A stretch of 6,452 nt of DNA from Chloroflexota bacterium. Its GTDB lineage: Bacteria > Chloroflexota > Dehalococcoidia > GIF9 > UBA5620. A program made the translations under genes and the position numbers. Each line of letters begins with the position of its first letter. The first letter of the stretch is position 1. The notes below the pieces were generated by a model. It was not told the origin of the DNA, did no database searches, and saw only the letters and a list, made by a program, of their open reading frames with translations. The stretch is from assembly GCA_026389735.1 (NCBI GenBank), contig JAPLHH010000255.1, forward strand, positions 1-6,452, written 5' to 3'. Shown here in pieces: positions 1 through 6,452 of the stretch.

Positions 1-20
1 GGACATCAGCAGCAGTAGTG

Positions 21-704
21 CTAGCAGCTGATATGCTCAGACCTATGTCTCCGACAAGCCTGCTTCTTGACCACCATGGGCCGGCGACGCCGTAGCACCC
101 CGAGTGTATTCGTCATAGGTAGTGCCTCAAATAACCCTGAGGCTAGCACTCGCTTATAGACCTCGTAAGGAGCTTGACCGCCCTTAGACGGGTCTAAAAA
201 GATATCATGGAAGACAAGGAACCCACCAGGAAGCAGATGAGGATACCAGCACTGATAATCTGCCATAACTGTTTCATAGCTATGGCCACCATCTATGAAA
301 ACCAAGCCCAGAGGAATAGCCCAATCTCGAGCTGCCACGTGTGATTTGGTAATCATGGGCACAACAGCTTCTTCTAACCCGGCTTTTTGTATTGTAGCTC
401 TAAAGCACGGGAAACTATCAATTAGACCGGCTTTGCTATCTAAAAGGTCAGAGTCAAAGTATGTTTGACCGGGTTGCTGCTCTTCAGAGCCTCGATGGTG
501 ATCAATGGTAAAAAGCGTTCTCCCCTTTATTTTACAGGCAACTCCAAGATATACTGTGGACTTCCCACAAAAGCTCCCAATCTCAAGACAGGGGCCAAGC
601 AAACATGCCTCAAAAGCCAATTCGAATAGCTTCAGTCCCTCCTCCTCAGCAAGAAATCCCTTGACTTCTGAAATAAACTCCGGGATTACACCTTTAGTTT
701 CCAT
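21..704 (-). CDS. Class I SAM-dependent methyltransferase (Methyltransf_24 type), substrate unknown
   Basis: A 227-residue predicted cytoplasmic methyltransferase with a Rossmann fold. Visible motifs in order: a glycine-rich SAM-binding loop LEIGSFCGKST (residues 40-50); the end of strand 2 with an acidic residue, TIDHHRG (67-72, Asp68), expected to contact the SAM ribose; FIDGGHSYE (136-144); and the strand-5 region LLPGGFLVFHDIF (157-169). The FIDGGHSYE...GG...HD pattern is typical of the Methyltransf_24 group, whose members act on sugars, antibiotics or other small molecules, so the substrate stays open. Length is normal for the family. The C-terminus ends in a basic tail (RRRR at 205-208, then KK and RRHR) that is not part of the fold. 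The ATG at 702-704 has no good Shine-Dalgarno sequence, but a plausible promoter lies upstream. It is transcribed away from the exporter operon, with no glycosyltransferase or biosynthetic neighbour in view. The fold is certain; the role is not known. Confidence 0.85.
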   Translation of the reverse strand: METKGVIPEFISEVKGFLAEEEGLKLFELAFEACLLGPCLEIGSFCGKSTVYLGVACKIKGRTLFTIDHHRGSEEQQPGQTYFDSDLLDSKAGLIDSFPCFRATIQKAGLEEAVVPMITKSHVAARDWAIPLGLVFIDGGHSYETVMADYQCWYPHLLPGGFLVFHDIFLDPSKGGQAPYEVYKRVLASGLFEALPMTNTLGVLRRRRPMVVKKQACRRHRSEHISC

Positions 705-747
705 TTGTCTGATAAATAGAATACATCTTCACATCACTGGTTTCAAT

Positions 748-776
748 TATATACAGCATACAGGCAGCAACTTCAA
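748..776 (-). promoter_or_regulatory. Candidate sigma-70 promoter for the methyltransferase gene
   Basis: Read on the minus strand, a TTGAAG -35 box (771-776) is separated by 17 bases from a TATATA -10 box (748-753). An overlapping perfect TATAAT sits at 746-751 with a 19-base spacer. Transcription would start near 740 and give a leader of about 36 bases before the ATG at 704. The call rests on box matches and spacing only. Confidence 0.4.
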
Positions 777-800
777 GAGATACCGTTGAGCAATATCATC

Positions 801-890
801 CTGTCATTGCGAGCCGAAGGCGTGGTAATTCCATGCCTGTCTTACTCACCGTAGAGATTGCCACGTCGCTAGCGCTCCTCGCAATGACAG
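801..890. repeat. Imperfect palindromic intergenic element with 13-bp terminal inverted repeats
   Basis: The ends are perfect inverted copies: CTGTCATTGCGAG at 801-813 and CTCGCAATGACAG at 878-890. A second, inner stem can pair CGTGGTAAT (821-829) with ATTGCCACG (857-865) through one G-T pair, so the whole 90 bases could fold into a long interrupted hairpin. An 8-base palindrome CGCTAGCG lies at 867-874. There is no open frame of note and no transposase, so it looks like a REP- or MITE-like non-coding element. From general knowledge, repeats with TGTCATTGCGAG-type ends are familiar from intergenic regions of diverse bacteria. Mobility is inferred, not seen. Confidence 0.75.
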
Positions 891-934
891 GCAAAAATGA
901 GATTGCTTCAGGGCTTATGCCTCTCGCAATGACA
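854..934. repeat. Two 36-bp direct repeats sharing GAGATTGC...CTCGCAATGACA ends
   Basis: Copy 1 (854-889) and copy 2 (899-934) are both exactly 36 bases. They share the first 8 bases (GAGATTGC) and the last 12 (CTCGCAATGACA), while the 16 bases between have diverged. They repeat with a 45-base period. Copy 1 is also the right half of the palindrome at 801-890, so the cluster reads as one full palindrome plus an extra right half. Partial duplication or insertion of a second, later truncated element would give this layout. Confidence 0.7.
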
Positions 935-1094
935 ACTAAACACCATCCGTAGCATACTCTTTCCAAAAGTATTATAATAACAATTTGATGTTAAGGTTGA
1001 ACGAAGCAGTAACGCTCAAAATTTTTTATACGAGTACAACATTAAGACAACACAATACACCGACATACTATAAATAATGGAGAGCCGAGTTCTA
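935..1094 (+). other. AT-rich leader upstream of the exporter operon
   Basis: This is the rest of the 372-base divergent region beyond the repeats. It has no supported gene. It is much richer in A and T than its surroundings, as expected for a promoter region. A perfect TATAAT occurs at 973-978, but the best -35 at normal spacing (GTAGCA at 949-954) matches poorly. TATAAA at 1069-1074 would serve only the later start at 1095. No hairpin terminator or riboswitch-like structure was recognised. The operon promoter is probably here but cannot be placed. Confidence 0.3.
1079..1084 (+). promoter_or_regulatory. Shine-Dalgarno deciding the adaptor start
   Basis: GGAGAG lies 10 bases before the ATG at 1095-1097 and overlaps the in-frame upstream ATG at 1077-1079. 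The bases before 1077 (ACTATAAATA) contain no purine-rich site, so the later ATG is the better start. Confidence 0.5.
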
Positions 1095-2879
1095 ATGAAA
1101 AATAGACTAATCACAGCAATCATCCTTCTTATAGTTCTGTCCACAATAGGCTTTGCCGGCTGCGGCGGTGAGCCGCCGGAAGCGAGTCAGAGACAGATAA
1201 CCGAGGTAATGCGAGGCGATCTCATAGTTACCATCCCTGCTAATGGCAACTTGGAATTACCTGAAGTAAGGAATTTGTTTTTCGACACCCCTGCATTCAC
1301 GCCACCTTACAGCGGCGTAATAACTTGGGAACCCCCAGATCTTGAAGAAGGGAAATTCGTCAGGGAAGGTACCCTGCTTGCCAAGCTTGATGACACTTAC
1401 CAGGAGAAGAACGTTGCTATAGCTCAATATGATGTGGAACTGGCCATGAATGAACTCGTGGAAAAGATACACCCGGCGGTAATGGGCTATCCCAAAATGT
1501 ACCCTGATACCAGCACCGTCCTTCGTGTGGAACAGGCTCAAGAGGAGCTAGGGCGAGCACAAAAATTCCTCGAGCAAGGCAAATATCAAGAGGCTGCAGC
1601 TGAACTACGCCTGGCTATACACGACCTCCAGGCGTGCTACGAAATGCTCAATGTTCCGGAAATAGCTATGTCTTTGCAAGGATATAATGAGTATCTAGGT
1701 ATGCCCATCGAAAACTATCCTGATATCTCCAAGGCAATCAAGCTCCTAGAGCAAGACCTATCAAGATTGGCCGAGATACAAACGCTTATTGAGCAGGGTA
1801 ACTATGAGGATGCTAAAGCTGAATTGAATACCGAACAATACAAGTTGAAGGAAACTCATCAGCGGGTCAAAAGCCTGAGTGGTAGGATAAGGGTATCTCA
1901 AAGAATCGGCGAGTGCTGTCAACAACAAGCAGGACAAAGTGCAGAGACGTCAACCGGATTGATGCCACTGCCCTACCCCGACACCTCAACTTCCCTCGCT
2001 TGGCTGAGGCAAGTTGAAGAAACTCTACAAAAGATACAAGCGTGTAAAGAGGAGGGGAGTTGTGGCGCGCTGGAGCTGTCCACCCTTCTGCGCATGGCCC
2101 AGCATGATGTGGAAATGAGCCAAACGATACTCGAGGACAACGAGCTGATTTTCCGGAGTGGCCTCAACTTGAAAGTTCTCAGGCAAAACAACCTCAACTT
2201 ACAGAAGGCACAAAAAGCATTGGAGAAGGCAAAGGAATCGCTTATGAAAACAGAAATCCTAGCGCCTTTTGATGGTATCGTAGAGAACATAAATCTTAAG
2301 CAAGGCGACTCTATTGGCCAAAGATTTTCGGTAACTGGTGAGCCCATCGAATCTTATGTTATACGACTAGTGAACACCAAAGACTGGAGAATGAAGGGGG
2401 TTGTAGACGAGATAGACATTTTTAAGGTCAAGGTAGGACAGGAAGTCATTATAACTGTTGATGCACTGCCTGATGTAGAGCTTAAAGGCAAGGTAACCTT
2501 CGTCTCACCTTTCGGTACCCAAACAACCGGAGTCGTCGAGTTCGATGTAACCATTGCCCTTGAACCTAGTTCGGTGGTTACTGCACTTGAAGCCGTCAGA
2601 GCAAAAGAAGATGAGAAAAAGGGAGGCTTAACCGCCACTGCTGATATCATCGTCGAAAAACACGAAAACGTTTTACTGATACCTAACCGGTCTATCAAAG
2701 GCTCACCGGGAGACCACTGGGTGGAAGTGGTGATAGATGAGAAGAAAGTTACAACCGAAAAAAGACCGGTTATTTTAGGCGCTCAGAACGACCAGTTCAG
2801 CGAGGTAATCTCCGGGCTCAGTGAAGGGGAAAAGATTATTGTCGAGGCAACCCGCAGTCGAATACCAACACCATTCTAA
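1095..2879 (+). CDS. HlyD/MacA-like efflux adaptor lipoprotein with an enlarged, repeat-containing hairpin
   Basis: A 594-residue adaptor of the HlyD/MacA (YknX-like) family, expected to sit outside the membrane and couple to the ABC permease encoded two genes downstream. The N-terminus has Lys/Arg, a hydrophobic stretch and a lipobox-like FAGC, giving lipidated Cys23. The first half of the lipoyl (barrel-sandwich) domain is at about 70-100 (GVITW...EGKFVREGTLLAKLDD). The second half, APFDGIVENINLKQGDSIG, is at 390-408. A beta-barrel (VVDEIDIFKVKVGQEVIITV) and a membrane-proximal domain ending LSEGEKIIVE follow. The roughly 290 residues between the lipoyl halves are far longer than in usual MacA proteins of about 370-450 residues. 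They hold three diverged units beginning YPDTS (136), YPDIS (208) and YPDTS (294), the first two with TPR-like helices. The start at 1095 is preferred: GGAGAG lies 10 bases upstream and the signal peptide is then compact. An ATG at 1077 would add six residues but has no ribosome binding site. The substrate is unknown. Confidence 0.85.
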   Translation: MKNRLITAIILLIVLSTIGFAGCGGEPPEASQRQITEVMRGDLIVTIPANGNLELPEVRNLFFDTPAFTPPYSGVITWEPPDLEEGKFVREGTLLAKLDDTYQEKNVAIAQYDVELAMNELVEKIHPAVMGYPKMYPDTSTVLRVEQAQEELGRAQKFLEQGKYQEAAAELRLAIHDLQACYEMLNVPEIAMSLQGYNEYLGMPIENYPDISKAIKLLEQDLSRLAEIQTLIEQGNYEDAKAELNTEQYKLKETHQRVKSLSGRIRVSQRIGECCQQQAGQSAETSTGLMPLPYPDTSTSLAWLRQVEETLQKIQACKEEGSCGALELSTLLRMAQHDVEMSQTILEDNELIFRSGLNLKVLRQNNLNLQKAQKALEKAKESLMKTEILAPFDGIVENINLKQGDSIGQRFSVTGEPIESYVIRLVNTKDWRMKGVVDEIDIFKVKVGQEVIITVDALPDVELKGKVTFVSPFGTQTTGVVEFDVTIALEPSSVVTALEAVRAKEDEKKGGLTATADIIVEKHENVLLIPNRSIKGSPGDHWVEVVIDEKKVTTEKRPVILGAQNDQFSEVISGLSEGEKIIVEATRSRIPTPF

Positions 2880-2932
2880 CAAGGCCAGCCATTCGAGTGA
2901 GATAAAACAGCCCTATTACTTTACCAATAGCA

Positions 2933-3601
2933 ATGATTGATCTGGAAAATATAATAAAAATCTATAAATTAGGAGACGTCGAGGTTACCGCCCTGGATGG
3001 AGTAACCTGTCGTATCGAGACAGGAGAGATGGTCTCCATTATGGGGCCATCAGGCTCAGGAAAATCTACCCTGATGAATCTCATCGGCTGCCTGGACAGA
3101 CCGACTTCCGGAAGATACGAATTAGATGGAATAGACGTCAGCCGTTTAAATGATGACCAACTGGCTGAGATAAGGAACAAGAAAATAGGCTTCGTTTTTC
3201 AGTCTTTCAACCTGCTGCCACGAACCACAGCCGTAGCCAATGTAGAGTTACCGCTAGTCTATAGTGGTGCCAGTAATAAACGCCAGCGTGCTTTTGAAGC
3301 TCTCGAATCAGTGGGCATGGCCAATCGTGCCCACCACCGCCCTACTGAGATCTCCGGCGGCGAGCAGCAGCGGGTAGCTATGGCCCGAGCCTTAGTCAAC
3401 AACCCATCACTTATTCTAGGTGACGAACCCACCGGTAATCTGGATACCGAGACAAGCAAAGGCATTATGCTTCTTTTGCAGCGACTCAATAGCCAGGGTA
3501 TCACTATTGTCCTTGTTACTCACGAAGAGGACATCGCTGCCTACACTCGACGCACGATTTATCTCAGAGACGGTAAAATTGTTAGTGAGAGGAAAAGATG
3601 A
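2933..3601 (+). CDS. MacB/LolD-type ABC transporter ATP-binding protein
   Basis: A 222-residue cytoplasmic ATPase that should dimerise and drive the FtsX-like permease encoded next. All nucleotide-binding elements are present: Walker [10 protein letters not shown] (38-46), Q-loop Gln90 in [22 protein letters not shown], signature [14 protein letters not shown] (140-153), Walker B LILGDEP (160-166), D-loop NLDT (169-172) and switch His197 in VTHEED. The opening [21 protein letters not shown] and the [16 protein letters not shown] segment are characteristic of the MacB/LolD/FtsE subfamily. The length matches stand-alone members (about 220-235). The start at 2933 fits the family N-terminus, and an in-frame stop at 2903-2905 rules out much extension, although no clear Shine-Dalgarno is visible. 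It lies 53 bases after the adaptor gene and its stop overlaps the permease start by ATGA, so co-translation is likely. The gene is yknY-like, but the exact symbol is not certain. Confidence 0.95.
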   Translation: MIDLENIIKIYKLGDVEVTALDGVTCRIETGEMVSIMGPSGSGKSTLMNLIGCLDRPTSGRYELDGIDVSRLNDDQLAEIRNKKIGFVFQSFNLLPRTTAVANVELPLVYSGASNKRQRAFEALESVGMANRAHHRPTEISGGEQQRVAMARALVNNPSLILGDEPTGNLDTETSKGIMLLLQRLNSQGITIVLVTHEEDIAAYTRRTIYLRDGKIVSERKR

Positions 3602-4833
3602 ACCTCTGGGAAAGCATTTTCAGTTCATGGCAAGTCCTATACACTAACAAGATGCGGTCTAGCCTGACCATACTTGGCATCGTAATCGGCGTCAGCGCCG
3701 TCGTCTTCCTGGTATCGTTTGGCAGGGGACACGAAGCCAATATCACGGGCATCTTTGAGAGCATGGGCGCTAATGCCATTTACATCACAAGTGCAAGTAG
3801 TATGACGCAAGGAATGTCAGGTGCTACGGGAAGTCTTACCCTCGAAGACGCCGAAGCTCTAGCTAATCCCAACCGTGCCCCATCTGTAGCCTTGGTCGCC
3901 CCCATGACTGAAAAATTGGCTAAAGTCGTCTATAGCAATGAAAATAGCACCGTTGATATCATGGGTGCCACTCCCGACATTGCACAAATCATTAGCTACC
4001 CCGTAGCTGAAGGGGAGTTCATTTCTGAGCAGGATGTCAAGAGAGGAGCCAGAGTCGCCGTACTTGGGAGTAAGACAGCCACGGACCTTTTCGGCACTGA
4101 AGACCCTATAGGTAAAACCATCAGGGTAAGCGGCACCCAGTTCGAGGTTATCGGCGTCCTTGAAAAGAAAGGCGGTTTCATAGGCTCTGCAGATGATTTC
4201 ATCATCATCCCCCTGACCACAATGCAGTCGAGATTACTGGGTGAGACAACCGCACGAGGGCGGCCTATCCAGACTATCGCTGTTAAAGCAGTGAGCACCG
4301 ACCAAATAGATGCCGCCAAAGAGGAGGTTACCTCTATCCTGCGGCAGCGCCACAATATTAGAGAAAGAGAGGATGACGACTTTACTATCATTGACATGCA
4401 GGAAATCCTCAGCAGCATGCGTGAGGTGCTCGGCATCATGCAGGTATTTCTAGGCAGCGTTGGAGCTATTTCCCTCCTTGTCGGTGGCATCGGCATCATG
4501 AACATAATGCTGGTCTCAGTGACTGAACGCACACGGGAAATCGGCATCCGAAAAGCCGTGGGTGCCAAGCGGCGGGATATTCTTCGTCAGTTCCTGGTAG
4601 AATCGGCTATGCTTAGTCTGACCGGTGGGATAATCGGCCTTACTATAGCTGCATTGGGAACCTGGGCGATTACCGGCGTACAACTGGGACCGTATCCCGT
4701 AAAAGCCCCAATGTCACCTGACATTGTAATTATTGCCATCTCGGTGGCAATCTTTATAGGACTAGCTTCTGGCATTTACCCGGCCTATAGGGCTGCCAGA
4801 CTCGACCCAATTGAATCACTGCGCCACGAATAA
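3598..4833 (+). CDS. MacB/FtsX-type ABC transporter permease
   Basis: A 411-residue inner-membrane permease in the four-helix MacB/FtsX arrangement. Helix 1 is at about 21-42 (SSLTILGIVIGVSAVVFLVSFG). A large extracytoplasmic MacB_PCD domain follows (about 43-280), with family-typical segments such as DIMGATPDI and AVLGSKTATDLFGTEDPIGKTI. Helices 2-4 are at about 283-307, 336-358 and 375-394. After helix 2 comes the conserved cytoplasmic ERTREIGIRKAVGAKRRDI (310-328), the coupling element that contacts the ATPase. The C-terminus SGIYPAYRAARLDPIESLRHE is a strong family signature. Length is normal for a permease without a fused ATPase; in proteobacterial MacB the two are one polypeptide, here they are split as in YknY/YknZ. 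AGAGG at 3588-3592 lies 5 bases before the ATG. Proteins of this type transmit ATPase motion to the outside domain to export peptides, lipoproteins or lipophilic compounds. Which of these applies here cannot be told. Confidence 0.95.
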   Translation: MNLWESIFSSWQVLYTNKMRSSLTILGIVIGVSAVVFLVSFGRGHEANITGIFESMGANAIYITSASSMTQGMSGATGSLTLEDAEALANPNRAPSVALVAPMTEKLAKVVYSNENSTVDIMGATPDIAQIISYPVAEGEFISEQDVKRGARVAVLGSKTATDLFGTEDPIGKTIRVSGTQFEVIGVLEKKGGFIGSADDFIIIPLTTMQSRLLGETTARGRPIQTIAVKAVSTDQIDAAKEEVTSILRQRHNIREREDDDFTIIDMQEILSSMREVLGIMQVFLGSVGAISLLVGGIGIMNIMLVSVTERTREIGIRKAVGAKRRDILRQFLVESAMLSLTGGIIGLTIAALGTWAITGVQLGPYPVKAPMSPDIVIIAISVAIFIGLASGIYPAYRAARLDPIESLRHE

Positions 4834-5400
4834 CTATTTACCCTGGACTAAAGACAGAAATTCAGCACGCGTCGCCGCCCGAGTCCGAAAAATCCCTCTA
4901 GTTGCCGAAGTGAGAACATTGCTTCCCGGCTTCTTGATGCCACGCATTGTCATACACAAATGCTCTGCTTGAATGATCACAGCAACACCATCTGGCTGCA
5001 CAGCCTCAAAAATAGCATCAGCAATCTGTGACGTCATCCTCTCCTGTAGCTGAGGACGCTTGGCGAATATCTCTACCACTCGCGCCAACTTGCTCACCCC
5101 AACAACTCGCCCCTCTTTATTAGGAATATAACCGACATGAGCCACACCATAAAACGGCAGGAGATGATGCTCACACATAGAGTGAAAGGGAATATCCTTC
5201 AAAATCACCATTTCACGATGCCCCACTTCAAAACCTACAGTTAATTCTGCTCTGGCATCCATATCCAACCCGGAGAAAACCTCAGCATACATCTCAGCAA
5301 TCCGTTGCGGTGTGCCCTGCAACCCTTCCCTTCGAGGGTCATCGCCAATAGCCTCGATTATAGAAAGTACTGCTGTTTCAATCTTAGCTAAGTCAACCAC
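4834..5400 (-). CDS. folE: GTP cyclohydrolase I
   Basis: A 188-residue enzyme that converts GTP to 7,8-dihydroneopterin triphosphate and formate, the first step of pterin and folate synthesis. The zinc ligands are Cys76 and His79 in [10 protein letters not shown] and Cys149 in [10 protein letters not shown], with the active-site histidines His78 and His147 alongside. Other family markers are the N-terminal [19 protein letters not shown] (20-38), [28 protein letters not shown] (100-127) and the C-terminal TRAEFLSLV. Length is normal for the single-domain bacterial enzyme (about 185-220). The start is GTG at 5398-5400, supported by a strong AGAGGAGG with GGAGG (5406-5410) five bases upstream. 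It follows thrC on the same strand after 52 bases and ends directly against the permease stop. All key residues are intact, so it should be active. Confidence 0.97.
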   Translation of the reverse strand: MVDLAKIETAVLSIIEAIGDDPRREGLQGTPQRIAEMYAEVFSGLDMDARAELTVGFEVGHREMVILKDIPFHSMCEHHLLPFYGVAHVGYIPNKEGRVVGVSKLARVVEIFAKRPQLQERMTSQIADAIFEAVQPDGVAVIIQAEHLCMTMRGIKKPGSNVLTSATRGIFRTRAATRAEFLSLVQGK

Positions 5401-5405
5401 TGCTG

Positions 5406-5413
5406 CCTCCTCT
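5406..5413 (-). promoter_or_regulatory. Strong Shine-Dalgarno of folE
   Basis: On the minus strand AGAGGAGG ends five bases before the GTG at 5400. This near-perfect ribosome binding site supports the non-ATG start. No in-frame ATG appears among the first residues of the protein. Confidence 0.75.
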
Positions 5414-5419
5414 TTGGTT

Positions 5420-5425
5420 ATTATA
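5420..5425 (-). promoter_or_regulatory. Possible -10 box upstream of folE
   Basis: A perfect TATAAT on the minus strand lies in the 52-base gap between thrC and folE. No acceptable -35 box stands 16-18 bases upstream, and no TG extension precedes it. Transcription from here would leave only about 12 leader bases. It could let folE be expressed apart from thrC, but a chance match is as likely. Confidence 0.22.
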
Positions 5426-5452
5426 CGCCATCGTCTTCTATAGGTATCACGG

Positions 5453-6452
5453 TTAAGCCCAACCTAAAGTTCGTTCAACTATCCTTACGTCGGCAGGCAG
5501 CTCCGGGATTGGTCCAACAAACTTTGCCGGAAGGCTGGGGTCTTTTAGCCCGGTGCCAGTAATAATACAGACTACCTTCTTACCTGAAAGCTTCAGCCCT
5601 TGCCCAGCCATCTTAATGAGACCAGCCACAGAAGCTGCTGAGGCTGGTTCGCCGAAAACCCCTTCCTTCCTTGCCAAAAGCTTATAGGCAGCTAGAATCT
5701 CATCATCGCTGACACAGTCAATGACCCCACCTGATTGATCCCGAGCAGCTACTGCTCCTTGCCAGCTAGCCGGATTACCAATTCGAATCGCCGTAGCCAA
5801 TGTTTTTGGCTTCTTGACAATTTTGCCCTTAACTATAGGCGCTGCCCCTTCGGCTTGAAACCCCATCATCTTGGGGGTTCGGCTTGCCTTACCCGCCTGC
5901 TTATATTCGACAAAGCCCTTCCAATAGGCGGTGATATTGCCGGCATTGCCCACTGGGATGAAGAAATAATCAGGAGCCTCGCCTAAATCGTCGACAATCT
6001 CAAAAGCTGCCGTCTTTTGACCTTCAATACGGTATGGATTTAGTGAATTAACCAGCGTAACCGGGTGTTTTTGAACCAAACCGCGGACTATCTGGAGAGC
6101 CTGGTCAAAGTTGCCTTGTATAGCGATAATTTTAGCCCCGTAAGCGATAGCTTGAGCTAACTTCCCTAAAGCGATCTTGCCTTTTGGCACAATAACGACA
6201 ACATCAAGGCCGAATCTAGCTCCATAAGCAGCGGCTGAAGCGCTGGTATTCCCAGTAGAAGCGCAAAACACGCTGCGACTGCCCTCTTCCACAGCCTTGG
6301 CTATAGCTACAACCATGCCCCGGTCTTTGAAAGAGCCACTGGGATTACACCCATCAAGCTTAAAATAAAGCTCACCGCAGCCAAGCTCCTTCTCTAAGGC
6401 AACGGACCTGACCAGAGGAGTATCTCCCTCACCCAGCGTTATCAGAGGAGTA
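5453..6452 (-). CDS. thrC: Threonine synthase, N-terminus cut by the window edge
   Basis: A PLP-dependent fold-type II enzyme that converts O-phosphohomoserine to threonine, the last step of threonine synthesis. The frame stays open to the right edge: 332 residues are visible, and about 15-25 at the N-terminus are probably missing from a protein of about 350. Counting from the first visible codon (6449-6451), GEGDTPLVR is at 7-15; [11 protein letters not shown] (36-46) carries the PLP-binding Lys42 (codon 6326-6328); [14 protein letters not shown] (63-76) should bind substrate and cofactor; and [14 protein letters not shown] (166-179) is the loop that holds the PLP phosphate. GEGDTPL plus [11 protein letters not shown] is characteristic of threonine synthase rather than threonine dehydratase or cysteine synthase. 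An ATG at 6314-6316 lies inside the conserved core just after the catalytic lysine and cannot be the start. folE follows on the same strand. Confidence 0.93.
   Translation of the reverse strand, partial: TPLITLGEGDTPLVRSVALEKELGCGELYFKLDGCNPSGSFKDRGMVVAIAKAVEEGSRSVFCASTGNTSASAAAYGARFGLDVVVIVPKGKIALGKLAQAIAYGAKIIAIQGNFDQALQIVRGLVQKHPVTLVNSLNPYRIEGQKTAAFEIVDDLGEAPDYFFIPVGNAGNITAYWKGFVEYKQAGKASRTPKMMGFQAEGAAPIVKGKIVKKPKTLATAIRIGNPASWQGAVAARDQSGGVIDCVSDDEILAAYKLLARKEGVFGEPASAASVAGLIKMAGQGLKLSGKKVVCIITGTGLKDPSLPAKFVGPIPELPADVRIVERTLGWA

Noticed and set aside
5..32. Inverted repeat ATCAGC...GCTGAT over the methyltransferase stop, a possible terminator
   Set aside because: The stem is only 6 bp, the interior has competing pairings, and the window ends before any T-tract could be seen on the minus strand.
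505..789. Open frame on the plus strand across the methyltransferase start and the intergenic region
   Set aside because: It is mostly antisense to a confident gene and shows no family motif or ribosome binding site.
801..934. Repeats considered as a CRISPR array
   Set aside because: Only the ends of the units are conserved, one unit is inverted, the gap between the two direct copies is 9 bases, and no cas gene is present.
3350..3391. ABC signature ISGGE instead of the textbook LSGGQ
   Set aside because: Substitutions at the first and fifth positions are common in the MacB/LolD/FtsE group, and every other catalytic motif is intact.
3996..4568. Long open frame (190 codons) on the minus strand opposite the permease gene
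   Set aside because: It lies wholly within a certain gene, its translation is low in complexity (rich in Ser, Pro, Met and Arg) and shows no recognisable motif.
6314..6316. ATG considered as the start of threonine synthase
   Set aside because: The frame remains open to the window edge and the upstream codons encode the PLP lysine motif [10 protein letters not shown], so the true start lies outside the window.

Overview
The window is ordinary bacterial chromosome at intermediate GC. It holds five complete genes and one cut by the right edge. The best guess for the host is an uncultured Chloroflexota bacterium, possibly a Dehalococcoidia relative. This rests on three weak signs: a lipoprotein adaptor with a split MacB-type ABC exporter and no outer-membrane channel gene nearby, the style of the proteins, and an intergenic repeat with TGTCATTGCGAG / CTCGCAATGACA ends. 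No marker gene confirms it.

Layout. Positions 21-704 (minus) encode a small SAM-dependent methyltransferase of the Methyltransf_24 type, with a plausible sigma-70 promoter at 748-776. The 372-base divergent region 705-1076 carries a cluster of inverted and direct repeats (801-934), then AT-rich sequence leading into a plus-strand operon. The operon encodes a long HlyD/MacA-like lipoprotein adaptor (1095-2879), a MacB/LolD-type ABC ATPase (2933-3601) and a MacB/FtsX-type permease (3598-4833). ATPase and permease overlap by ATGA. Immediately after the permease stop codon, and convergent with it, lie GTP cyclohydrolase I (folE, 4834-5400, minus) and a 5'-truncated threonine synthase (thrC, 5453-6452, minus).

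How the genes work together. The three plus-strand genes should form one membrane complex: a cytoplasmic ATPase dimer, a four-helix permease with a large extracytoplasmic domain, and a membrane-anchored adaptor. This is the YknXYZ/MacAB arrangement of mechanotransmission exporters. The substrate cannot be read from the sequence. thrC and folE share a strand and lie 52 bases apart, but belong to different pathways (threonine and pterin/folate synthesis).

No clearly new biological system is visible. The most unusual item is the adaptor. Its central hairpin region is much enlarged and seems to contain three diverged repeats, each opening with a YPD[TI]S motif followed by helices, the first two TPR-like. 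The second item is the intergenic repeat cluster. No tRNA, rRNA, CRISPR array, insertion sequence or convincing terminator was found.
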